Source of the DNA: JBLMZH01 sp050258715
GTDB lineage: Bacteria; Patescibacteriota; Doudnabacteria; UBA920; O2-02-FULL-48-8
Direction of reading: 5' to 3'
NCBI GenBank assembly: GCA_050258715.1
Contig: JBLMZH010000076.1
Span: forward strand, 1 to 9,620
Length of the DNA stretch: 9,620 nucleotides
In this document: piece after piece, positions 1-4,679 of the stretch
Numbering within the stretch: the stretch's first letter is position 1
Layout of the letters: every line of letters begins with the position of its first letter
The notes under the pieces: model-generated
Seen by the model: only the letters and a program-made list of their open reading frames with translations
Databases searched by the model: none
Told to the model about the DNA's origin: nothing
Made by a program: the position numbers and the translations under genes

Positions 1-86
1 TGATGAAAATAATGGTATTCCTTTTCGCCCACACCCCTTGGAGTGGAAGGGGGGTTGGGATTATTTTGGCTTTGATTGTCTGCCAT
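1..86 (-). CDS. N-terminal fragment of an unrecognised protein, cut by the window edge
   Basis: Reading leftward from an ATG at 84-86, the frame stays open to the window edge, giving 28 codons (MADNQSQNNPNPPSTP, then RGVGEKEYHYFH). The start is supported by a purine-rich AAAGGA three bases before the ATG, one of the few Shine-Dalgarno-like sites here, and by the ferritin terminator that ends about 45 bases upstream. The visible part is a hydrophilic Asn/Pro/Ser/Gln-rich tail, probably disordered, then a more charged and aromatic stretch. I do not recognise the family. It does not look like the start of an encapsulin shell protein, although it lies just downstream of a ferritin of the encapsulated type. 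Sequence left of the window is needed to identify it. Confidence 0.5.
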   Translation of the reverse strand, partial: MADNQSQNNPNPPSTPRGVGEKEYHYFH

Positions 87-130
87 ATGTCCTTTGTTAA
101 TTAAGAAATGCTTGTTCTAACTTAATATAC

Positions 131-155
131 AATAAAACGGCCGAAAAATTTCGGC
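131..155 (-). terminator. Rho-independent terminator of the ferritin gene
   Basis: Read on the minus strand, GCCGAA-ATTT-TTCGGC forms a 6-7 bp stem at 140-155, followed by CGTTTTATT. It lies 43 bases after the ferritin stop codon and before the gene at the left edge, so it separates two transcription units. The stem is short and its T-run is interrupted by one C and one A, so it may be moderate in strength. Confidence 0.6.
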
Positions 156-197
156 GTGTTAGCCGGTTATTTATCAGGACACGTTTCGAAATATTGC

Positions 198-518
198 CTA
201 GCTATGCTCGGCGAGTTCTTCCGCTTCTTCCCCGTTTTCGACGATATCACCCTTTTTGGAAACAATATTCGTGAGAATCGTCCGCCATTTGGGTTTTTGC
301 CTGAGCAAAAATTCCAAATCCATGCTGAAGTGCTTCATTTCCTCGGTCTGGGCATTGGCCATGATCGCTTTGGCTTCGGGATTTTTTTCGACTGACATGC
401 GCTGTTCATACCAGTCGATAGCTTCCGCCTCCTCAATCAGGCCGATGCTGATTCGGGCAAAGGTCTTGGTTTCTTCCGACAAATTTTCCGCCGGTTCGTG
501 GTATTGTTCAAAAGCCAT
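198..518 (-). CDS. Encapsulated-ferritin (EncFtn) family iron-oxidising protein
   Basis: A 106-residue, mostly helical ferritin-like protein. Known EncFtn proteins form decamers that oxidise ferrous iron inside encapsulin shells. Compared from memory with the Rhodospirillum rubrum protein, it keeps the same core at an offset of two: EEAEAIDWYEQR (29-40) and EEMKH (59-63). The expected ferroxidase ligands are therefore E30, E60 and H63, with E29, E32 and W36 matching the entry-site and neighbouring positions. I chose the ATG at 516-518 because the protein then begins MAFEQYHEPAE, the family's normal N-terminus; the in-frame extension up to 665 runs through a terminator and is not credible. No clear Shine-Dalgarno site is visible. 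The C-terminus ends EEAEELAEHS, without the hydrophobic cargo-loading peptide usual for encapsulin cargo, and no shell gene is in view. It lies between two terminators and is probably transcribed alone. Confidence 0.9.
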   Translation of the reverse strand: MAFEQYHEPAENLSEETKTFARISIGLIEEAEAIDWYEQRMSVEKNPEAKAIMANAQTEEMKHFSMDLEFLLRQKPKWRTILTNIVSKKGDIVENGEEAEELAEHS

Positions 519-541
519 GAATGTTTGGGTTAATTTCCAAA

Positions 542-570
542 AGTATAAAGCGGCTATTAAGCGAAAGTAA
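542..570 (-). promoter_or_regulatory. Possible promoter of the ferritin gene
   Basis: On the minus strand a TATACT -10 box (542-547) would start transcription about 17 nt before the ferritin ATG. The hexamer 17 nt further upstream (565-570, TTACTT) is a poor -35 match. A promoter is expected here because the preceding operon ends at a strong terminator, but the exact boxes are uncertain. Confidence 0.35.
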
Positions 571-605
571 TTGTGATTTATTCTAAGTGGCAATGGGCAA
601 CGCAA

Positions 606-644
606 ATAAAAAAAACAGCCTCGTTTATGAAGCTGATTTTTTTC
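606..644 (-). terminator. Bidirectional Rho-independent terminator after the DUF218 gene
   Basis: The stem CAGCTTC/GAGGCTG (7 bp with one G-T pair, loop ATAAAC) occupies 616-635. On the minus strand it is followed by eight T's, so it should end the three-gene operon coming from the right. On the plus strand the same hairpin is followed by a seven-T run, so it could also stop antisense transcription from the left. Confidence 0.85.
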
Positions 645-661
645 TGGGTTGATCAAGGGAT

Positions 662-1267
662 TCAAAACTTGTTTACATGTTTTAGCGCTTCAACTGCATC
701 TCTTACTTTATCAGGGACTTCAATTTTTTCCATATCTCCTTGCTTGTAGTACAAGTCAAAACGGTCGAATTCGCCGAGCAGGCGTTTGACCTTGTTTTGA
801 TATTCTTCGACCGGGAATTCGAAAGCGCTGGCATAGGTTTTAATCTTTGGAAATTGTTTGCGGAACGTGGCTATCGCCCGACGGAACAGCGGCGGCAAGG
901 CCACGAGGATCAGCGATTTGGGGTTAAGACCGGATTTTTTGGCGGCTTCAATTCCGAATTTGACGTTTTCCAAACAGTTCATGGCCTGTTCTTCCAAAAT
1001 TAATTTGTCTTTCGAAATTCCAAGCTCTTCAAGAATTGAAGCGTAGAATTGAGCCTCGTTTTTAAAACCGGGAATTTCTTTTTTTCCCTTGCCGGAAATG
1101 ATAATTCTTCCGGCCTTTTCAAGATTAAAAAGTTTTGCCGCATGCTCTGGAAGCCTTGGGTCAAAGTGCCCGAAAATAAAAATCGCATCCGATTGGGGAA
1201 GATGCTCAAGAGGAGGGCTTTCCGAAAGAAAAGCAAGAACTGTTTTTAAATTATTATTTTTGTCCAC
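662..1267 (-). CDS. DUF218 (YdcF/SanA/ElyC-like) family protein
   Basis: A 201-residue protein with the DUF218 fold: a hydrophobic strand IFIFGHF (about 29-35), R38, a helix with AAKLFNLEKAGRIIISGKGK (43-62), then an acidic and Asn-rich stretch (E92, E93, N97, E100-N101) and SLILVALPPLFRRA (118-131). The family's usual GG turn and E..S.NT.EN pattern are recognisable but modified. Members include E. coli YdcF, reported to bind S-adenosylmethionine, and the envelope proteins SanA and ElyC. This one has no signal peptide or membrane helix, so it resembles the soluble YdcF type. The start is GTG (1265-1267), with GGA about eight bases upstream. It is the third gene of an operon, 15 nt after the methyltransferase stop. 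Lying next to two SAM-methyltransferase-fold genes, a link to SAM chemistry is an attractive but unproven inference; no enzymatic role can be assigned. Confidence 0.8.
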   Translation of the reverse strand: MDKNNNLKTVLAFLSESPPLEHLPQSDAIFIFGHFDPRLPEHAAKLFNLEKAGRIIISGKGKKEIPGFKNEAQFYASILEELGISKDKLILEEQAMNCLENVKFGIEAAKKSGLNPKSLILVALPPLFRRAIATFRKQFPKIKTYASAFEFPVEEYQNKVKRLLGEFDRFDLYYKQGDMEKIEVPDKVRDAVEALKHVNKF

Positions 1268-1282
1268 TAAATTCCACGAAAA

Positions 1283-1897
1283 TTAAATTTTCTGCAGCTT
1301 ATAGATCAAAACAGTGGTTTTTTCGTTCTCGTGTCCGGTATGAACGACATCCCATTTGTCTTTGATTGAAAGATTGAAATCTTTCAAAAGTTTTTCAACA
1401 TCCTCTCTTTTCCGAAACCAAAACTCCCTTCCGTCGCTAATAGTTTTTTCGTAAAGGTAAACCATCGCTTTCCCGCCGATTTTTAAGACTCTGGAAAGTT
1501 CTTTCAGACTCAAATTCAAGTTTGTGGCGTGCAAAACAGAGACGGAATACACTGCATCAAAAGATTCATCTTGGAAGCTAAGTTTTTCCGCATTCTCAAC
1601 TAAGAATTGAATGTGATCCGCCCCCTCCGCTTCGGCGTTTGTTTTGGCCACATCGATTGCTTTCGAAACAACGTCAATTCCAGTGACAACGTTTCCTTCT
1701 TTTGCAAAGAAGATGCAATCCCTTCCGTTGCCCACGCCAATTTCTAAAATATTATTACCCTTTTTCTTATCAAGTATTTGCAATAGTTGGGCCGCGAGCG
1801 GCGAAGGGATTCGGCTTTCCGCCCAGTGGGGGAGCTTGTGTTCATAAGCCTTAATCCAATCGCTGACACTCATATATATTGGCAATTGGTCGCTCAT
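1283..1897 (-). CDS. Class I SAM-dependent methyltransferase (Methyltransf_11/25 type)
   Basis: A 204-residue Rossmann-fold methyltransferase. The SAM-binding loop is intact: LEIGVGNGRD (51-60). The acidic residue that usually binds the ribose is D75 in VTGID (71-75). FDAVYSVSVLHA (113-124) is motif IV, and LSRVLKIGGKAMVYLYE (134-150) is the usual strand-turn-strand after it. A helical N-terminal part (WIKAYEHKLPHWAESRIPS, from residue 14) is typical of small TehB/UbiE-like enzymes, but the substrate cannot be read from sequence. Its ATG overlaps the stop of the upstream paralogue by four bases (ATGA), so translation is probably coupled. A second in-frame ATG at residue 9 (MSVSDW) is a possible alternative start. 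It is the middle gene of a three-gene operon and is clearly related to the protein upstream. Confidence 0.88.
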   Translation of the reverse strand: MSDQLPIYMSVSDWIKAYEHKLPHWAESRIPSPLAAQLLQILDKKKGNNILEIGVGNGRDCIFFAKEGNVVTGIDVVSKAIDVAKTNAEAEGADHIQFLVENAEKLSFQDESFDAVYSVSVLHATNLNLSLKELSRVLKIGGKAMVYLYEKTISDGREFWFRKREDVEKLLKDFNLSIKDKWDVVHTGHENEKTTVLIYKLQKI

Positions 1898-2475
1898 TTG
1901 TGTAGTTCGAAAATAATCGCTTCGAGGCCTTTTTCTTCGTCGATGACCTTGATTTGCTTGTGATCTATTTGCAAGCCGCTTTCTTGGACGTATTTTTCAA
2001 GTACGTTTTCCGGGCCTTGGATGAGCTTGCCTTCCATTTTGTAGTAAATAAAAATTAAAGCTTTCCCGCCCGGTTTAAGGACGCGATTTACTTCCTTCAA
2101 ACTCCAGGGCAAGTAGGTTGAATCAAGCCCGGATAAAGAAAAGGCGGCGTCAAACTCGTTTTCTGAGAGCCCAAGTTTGTCAAATTGGCTGATTAGAAAT
2201 TTGATGTTCCCGTCAGTTCCGGATTTTATTGCCTTCTCGCGAATGTCCGAAATTATTCCTTCGCCTGTTTCAACCAAAGTCACAGAGTTTTCTCGAGCCA
2301 GATAGACACAATCGTCGCCAATATGCTTCCCTTCAATATCGGCCTCTCTTGCTCCTATCTCAAGAATTTGGTTGCCTGATTGGTTTGGAAGGATATCAAG
2401 AAGTCTCTTTGCCAGCGGCGAAGGGGCGATTTCGGATTCTGCTTCGGGATATGTAGGTTTCTCAAAGTTTTCCAT
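1894..2475 (-). CDS. Methyltransferase-like protein with a disrupted SAM loop
   Basis: A 193-residue protein homologous to the next gene along most of its length: APSPLAKRLLDIL (17-29) matches PSPLAAQLLQIL, QILEIG (36-41) matches NILEIG, FDAAFSLSGL (108-117) matches FDAVYSVSVL, and LKEVNRVLKPGGKALIFIY (126-144) matches the following strand-turn-strand. The glycine-rich loop is changed: instead of GVGNGRD it reads GAREADIEGKHIGDDC (41-56), about nine residues longer. The residue that usually contacts the SAM ribose aligns near E69 (LVETG). It may bind SAM in an altered way, have lost catalysis, or act as a partner of its paralogue; I cannot tell which. The ATG at 2473-2475 lies just after the predicted transcription start, so the first gene of this operon is probably translated from a leaderless message. 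Confidence 0.8.
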   Translation of the reverse strand: MENFEKPTYPEAESEIAPSPLAKRLLDILPNQSGNQILEIGAREADIEGKHIGDDCVYLARENSVTLVETGEGIISDIREKAIKSGTDGNIKFLISQFDKLGLSENEFDAAFSLSGLDSTYLPWSLKEVNRVLKPGGKALIFIYYKMEGKLIQGPENVLEKYVQESGLQIDHKQIKVIDEEKGLEAIIFELHK

Positions 2476-2484
2476 AGTGATTTT

Positions 2485-2513
2485 ATTATGCCCTTTTGCT
2501 TTAAAGATGACAA
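2485..2513 (-). promoter_or_regulatory. Promoter of the methyltransferase operon (near-leaderless)
   Basis: On the minus strand TTGTCA (2508-2513), a 17-nt spacer and CATAAT (2485-2490) form a good sigma70-type promoter. Only nine bases separate the -10 box from the ATG at 2475, so RNA should begin about two to three bases before the start codon. This agrees with the lack of a ribosome binding site. Confidence 0.7.
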
Positions 2514-2525
2514 CAACGTGCCAGG

Positions 2526-2652
2526 GGAAGGATTCTCACATTCCCTGAAGCGGCACGGTACGGGGTTGCAGAAATGGAAAGATTCGAAGCCGAACGCTGT
2601 AGCGTTCGGACTCGTTCCTGAAGTCGCGGCTCACTGCTGCCCGTTCGAATCC
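2526..2652 (+). repeat. Hairpin-rich repeat unit, copy 1 (diverged)
   Basis: This unit starts GGAAGGATTCTCAC (2526-2539) and ends CCCGTTCGAATCC (2640-2652), so its ends form an imperfect inverted repeat built on GGATTC/GAATCC. It shares with copy 2 an identical 24-base block (2546-2569, TGAAGCGG to GGGGTTGC) and a CCTGAAGTCGC box (2617-2627; copy 2 has CCTTAAGTCGC). In its middle is a perfect hairpin, CCGAACGCT-GT-AGCGTTCGG (2590-2609). The short hairpin next to the left end of copy 2 is broken here. It contains no credible gene. Strand is nominal. Confidence 0.7.
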
Positions 2653-2676
2653 CTCAACTCGCTTAGTAATGAAAAT

Positions 2677-2696
2677 ATCCGACCAGAAGTTCGGAT
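2677..2696 (-). terminator. Second terminator-like hairpin, duplicate of the tRNA terminator
   Basis: ATCCGA-(8 nt)-TCGGAT lies between the two repeat units. On the minus strand it is followed by ATTTTC. The surrounding sequence (AAAATATCCGACCAGAAG) is clearly related to the tRNA-Gln terminator at 2841-2874 (AAAAAATCCGACCAAAAG), so it looks like a decayed copy of that terminator. It may catch transcripts that read through the first. Confidence 0.5.
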
Positions 2697-2702
2697 TTAG
2701 GA

Positions 2703-2823
2703 GGAAGGATTCTCACGTGCCGCTGAAGCGGCACGGTACGGGGTTGCGGAAAACGTCCGCTGGACGTTTTCCGATCGCTCGGCTGCTCCTTAAGTCGCAC
2801 CTCGCTTCAACCCGTTCGAATCC
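2703..2823 (+). repeat. Hairpin-rich repeat unit, copy 2 (well preserved)
   Basis: The same ends as copy 1: GGAAGGATTCTCAC (2703-2716) and CCCGTTCGAATCC (2811-2823). Inside are an 8-bp hairpin with a TGAA loop, CGTGCCGC/GCGGCACG (2716-2735), the shared 24-base block (2724-2747), and a perfect 12-bp hairpin with a 3-nt loop, CGGAAAACGTCC/GGACGTTTTCCG (2747-2773). Then come CCTTAAGTCGC (2788-2798) and CTCGCTTCAACCC. CGGGGTTG (2740-2747) can pair with CAACCCG (2808-2814) with one bulge, enclosing the large hairpin, so the unit can fold into a branched structure. Mobile miniature element, structured RNA and REP-like repeat are all possible. Strand is nominal. Confidence 0.75.
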
Positions 2824-2840
2824 TTTTACTTTCTAAGTTA

Positions 2841-2874
2841 AGAAAAAATCCGACCAAAAGGTCAGATTTTTTCT
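2841..2874 (-). terminator. Rho-independent terminator of tRNA-Gln
   Basis: A long hairpin directly abuts the encoded CCA. AGAAAAAATCCGACC and GGTCAGATTTTTTCT form 15 positions with one C/A mismatch around an AAAA loop. The A-tract and T-tract arms make it usable in both directions; on the minus strand it ends the tRNA transcript with a run of six T's. Confidence 0.85.
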
Positions 2875-2949
2875 TGGCTGGGGAGGAAGGATTCGAACCT
2901 TCGCGTGCAGCGTCCAGAGCGCTGTGCCTTACCACTTGGCTACTCCCCA
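2875..2949 (-). tRNA. tRNA-Gln, anticodon CUG, CCA encoded
   Basis: On the minus strand the cloverleaf is complete. The acceptor stem TGGGGAG/CTCCCCA has 7 perfect pairs, including U1-A72, which is typical of bacterial tRNA-Gln. The D arm is GCC-AAGTGGTAA-GGC. The anticodon arm is CAGCG-CTCTGGA-CGCTG, with U33 and anticodon CUG. The variable loop is CACGC, and the T arm is GAAGG-TTCGAAT-CCTTC. Discriminator G73 and CCA are encoded (2875-2878). It reads glutamine CAG codons. Position 37 is G rather than the A found in many tRNA-Gln. Confidence 0.97.
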
Positions 2950-3011
2950 AAAATTAACTTTCAATCGCGGAGTGTCCTGGCCACAGGCCACCCATCCAAT
3001 AAATCTCATAT

Positions 3012-3040
3012 ATTATAGGAAATTTTGCCAGTACTTTCAA
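3012..3040 (-). promoter_or_regulatory. Promoter of tRNA-Gln
   Basis: On the minus strand TTGAAA (3035-3040), a 17-nt spacer and a perfect TATAAT (3012-3017) form the best promoter in the window. The transcript would start near 3005, giving a 5' leader of about 55 nt before the tRNA. That leader contains a small TGGCC/GGCCA hairpin (around 2980-2992) and would be removed by processing. Confidence 0.8.
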
Positions 3041-3062
3041 TAGTAACTGGTGGGTAAGTGTT

Positions 3063-3091
3063 TTGTCGATAATCCTAAGAAATGCTAAACT
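3063..3091 (+). promoter_or_regulatory. Promoter of the membrane protein / deacetylase unit
   Basis: TTGTCG (3063-3068), 17 nt, then TAAACT (3086-3091), preceded by TGC as in an extended -10. Transcription would start near 3098, about 44 nt before the ATG at 3142. It diverges from the tRNA-Gln promoter, with the two -35 boxes 22 nt apart. Confidence 0.65.
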
Positions 3092-3141
3092 AAATGCGGA
3101 AATCGGCAGAAATAAGTCTTTTTGAAACCAAAGAAATATCA

Positions 3142-3516
3142 ATGGACAATCAAAAACATCTGGAAGAGATCGCGGAAAAGTACCGGGAACTGGCCAAGAC
3201 CGACCCGAGCATTGACGTCGCCACTTTGATGAGCAAGCTTTTGGAGTCTCCTTCAAATCTGGTGTCTGACAAGGAGAGGAAGTGGGCGTACGCGGTTTCT
3301 CTGTTTTTTCCGCCATTCGGACTGTTGTTTGCGCTCAGATTTTACATGGGCGACAAGGATGACGGCAAGAAAACGGCGCTGGTTTGCGTGGGGTTCACGG
3401 TCTTGGCTTTGATAATCGTTTGGCTGACCATGAGGACGTTTATGTCTTCGGTCGGCACTAACCTGGATCAACTTCAGCAAATTAAACCTCAGGACTATCA
3501 GGATTTGTACCAATAA
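3142..3516 (+). CDS. Small two-helix membrane protein of unknown function
   Basis: A 124-residue protein. A charged helical N-terminal part (MDNQKHLEEIAEKYREL, followed to about residue 46) precedes two hydrophobic segments: WAYAVSLFFPPFGLLFALRFY (48-68) and TALVCVGFTVLALIIVWLTM (78-97). They are joined by a short charged loop, GDKDDGKK. A hydrophilic Gln-rich tail follows. This suggests a helical hairpin in the membrane with both ends on the same side. I do not recognise a family. The ATG at 3142 was chosen because the in-frame ATG at 3094 lies upstream of the predicted transcription start. No strong ribosome site is present, only the A-rich AAAGAAA. The stop is four bases before the deacetylase lipoprotein gene, so both are probably co-transcribed, and a role at the cell envelope is plausible. 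Confidence 0.75.
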   Translation: MDNQKHLEEIAEKYRELAKTDPSIDVATLMSKLLESPSNLVSDKERKWAYAVSLFFPPFGLLFALRFYMGDKDDGKKTALVCVGFTVLALIIVWLTMRTFMSSVGTNLDQLQQIKPQDYQDLYQ

Positions 3517-3520
3517 TCCG

Positions 3521-4618
3521 ATGAAAAAGATTCTGCCGTTATTGATCATTGCGATGTTTGCGGCCGGCTGCGATCAACCGGCTTTAAATGTGTCTTCCAC
3601 GATCCCGAAAACTCCGGAGCACCAAAAAACGGCTTTGAAAAACGAGCCTCCCAAACCCTTGCCGGTTCCGGAAAATCCGCAGTTCGTGATCTTGGCCTTT
3701 GACGGTTCAAAAGATTTGAATAAATGGCAGGAGACTTTGGACTTTGCAAAAGCCCAGACCCAAGCAGGCAAGCCTTTGAGGTTCACTTATTTTGTCAGCG
3801 GCGTTTATTTTCTTGATTACGCAAACCGTTTGGTTTACGAGCCGGCGGGGAATCCGAAGGGCGAGTCAAAGATCGGTTTTGCCAATTCGCTGGATGATAT
3901 TCGAAAGCGCGTGGCTTTTGTTAATCGTGCCATTTCAGAAGGGCACGAAATCGGCTCGCATTTAAACGGCCACTTTGACGGCTCGTTGTGGAGCGCCGCT
4001 GAGTGGAATAGCGAGCTTACCCAGTTTGATAACTTTTTGTTTAACGTAAGCAGCAATAACAAGGCTGGGGATAATTCAAGTTCGCTAACACTCGATTTGA
4101 AGCCTGAAGATATTGCCGGATTTCGCGCTCCGAACCTCGGCCGCGATGATGCCATGTGGCCGGCCTTGGTTAAAAATGGCTTTCAATACGATGCGAGCAT
4201 GACGGGAAAAGCAAACATTTGGCCTGTTAAAAGGACAGACGGGCTTTGGGAGTTTCCTTTGGCTTCAATCAACTTCGCCGACAAAGGTACGAAAATTTTA
4301 TCCATGGATTACAACTTTTATTTCAAGCAAACCGGGGCCACTGATAAGGTCAAGCGAGGGGATCAAAAATGGGATGATTATTATAACCAGGTCTACGCTT
4401 CGTATCTGAATTATTTTGAGCAAAATTACACGGGCAACCGCGCTCCGGTCTTCATCGGCAGTCATTTTTCGGACTGGAACGACGGGCTTTATTGGCAAGC
4501 GCTTAAAGATTTTGCCTCCGAAGTTTGCGGCAAACCGGCAGTGGTTTGCACCAGCTATAAGGAGCTGATGGAGTACCTGAACGCAAAAGATCAGCCGAAA
4601 GAATCGGGGAAACCTTAG
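3521..4618 (+). CDS. Lipoprotein with a polysaccharide (chitin-type) deacetylase domain
   Basis: A 365-residue protein. A lipoprotein signal peptide ends in the lipobox AAGC, with C17 as the lipid anchor, followed by a Pro/Lys-rich linker to about residue 52. A NodB/CE4 fold follows: VILAFDG (56-62) as motif 1, HLNGH (H147, H151) as the motif-2 metal ligands in an HxxxH pattern, GFRAPNLG (200-207) as motif 3, WEFPLASI (243-250), and IGSHFSDW (312-319) with H315 as motif 5. FRAP, FQYDAS and DLN resemble chitin deacetylase-like members more than NodB itself. Such enzymes remove acetyl groups from N-acetylated sugars such as chitin or peptidoglycan, outside the membrane. The second Asp of the usual TFDD motif is G62, so metal binding and activity are uncertain. 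It is probably translated after the preceding gene in the same message; no ribosome site is visible. Confidence 0.85.
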   Translation: MKKILPLLIIAMFAAGCDQPALNVSSTIPKTPEHQKTALKNEPPKPLPVPENPQFVILAFDGSKDLNKWQETLDFAKAQTQAGKPLRFTYFVSGVYFLDYANRLVYEPAGNPKGESKIGFANSLDDIRKRVAFVNRAISEGHEIGSHLNGHFDGSLWSAAEWNSELTQFDNFLFNVSSNNKAGDNSSSLTLDLKPEDIAGFRAPNLGRDDAMWPALVKNGFQYDASMTGKANIWPVKRTDGLWEFPLASINFADKGTKILSMDYNFYFKQTGATDKVKRGDQKWDDYYNQVYASYLNYFEQNYTGNRAPVFIGSHFSDWNDGLYWQALKDFASEVCGKPAVVCTSYKELMEYLNAKDQPKESGKP

Positions 4619-4644
4619 TTCGCGCGAAAAATATGGAGAAAGAG

Positions 4645-4673
4645 CTGATTTTTTTTGGTTTTTGTCGTATAAT
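4645..4673 (+). promoter_or_regulatory. Promoter giving a leaderless natA-like mRNA
   Basis: A perfect TATAAT (4668-4673) ends six bases before the ATG at 4680, so the A of the start codon is at or next to the expected first base of the RNA. A weak -35 (CTGATT, 4645-4650) lies 17 nt upstream, with a T-rich spacer. The preceding lipoprotein gene has no recognisable terminator. Confidence 0.6.
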
Positions 4674-4679
4674 ATTCAT

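Noticed and set aside
1..86. Encapsulin shell gene next to the ferritin
   Set aside because: The visible N-terminus (MADNQSQNNPNPP) is low-complexity and lacks the usual encapsulin start with a helix and the conserved region after it.
519..665. N-terminal extension of the ferritin on the minus strand (49 more residues)
   Set aside because: It would read through the terminator hairpin at 616-635, has no family similarity, and precedes the normal EncFtn start MAFEQYHEP.
2380..2700. 106-codon plus-strand open frame over the repeat region
   Set aside because: It overlaps the start of the methyltransferase gene and its promoter, runs through repeat copy 1, and the protein has no recognisable character.
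2811..2823. tRNA gene suggested by CCCGTTCGAATCC on the plus strand (and the copy at 2640-2652)
   Set aside because: The T-stem cannot pair beyond one base pair, and no acceptor, D or anticodon arms lie at the right distances.
2526..2823. CRISPR array
   Set aside because: Only two units about 177 nt apart, with conserved parts spread along the unit rather than short identical repeats separated by uniform spacers, and no cas genes in view.
3094..3141. Upstream ATG for the small membrane protein
   Set aside because: It lies between the -10 box and the predicted transcription start at about 3098, so it would not be in the message.
2954..3316. 120-codon minus-strand open frame
   Set aside because: It runs antisense through the 3142 gene and across both divergent promoters, and its composition does not look like a protein gene.
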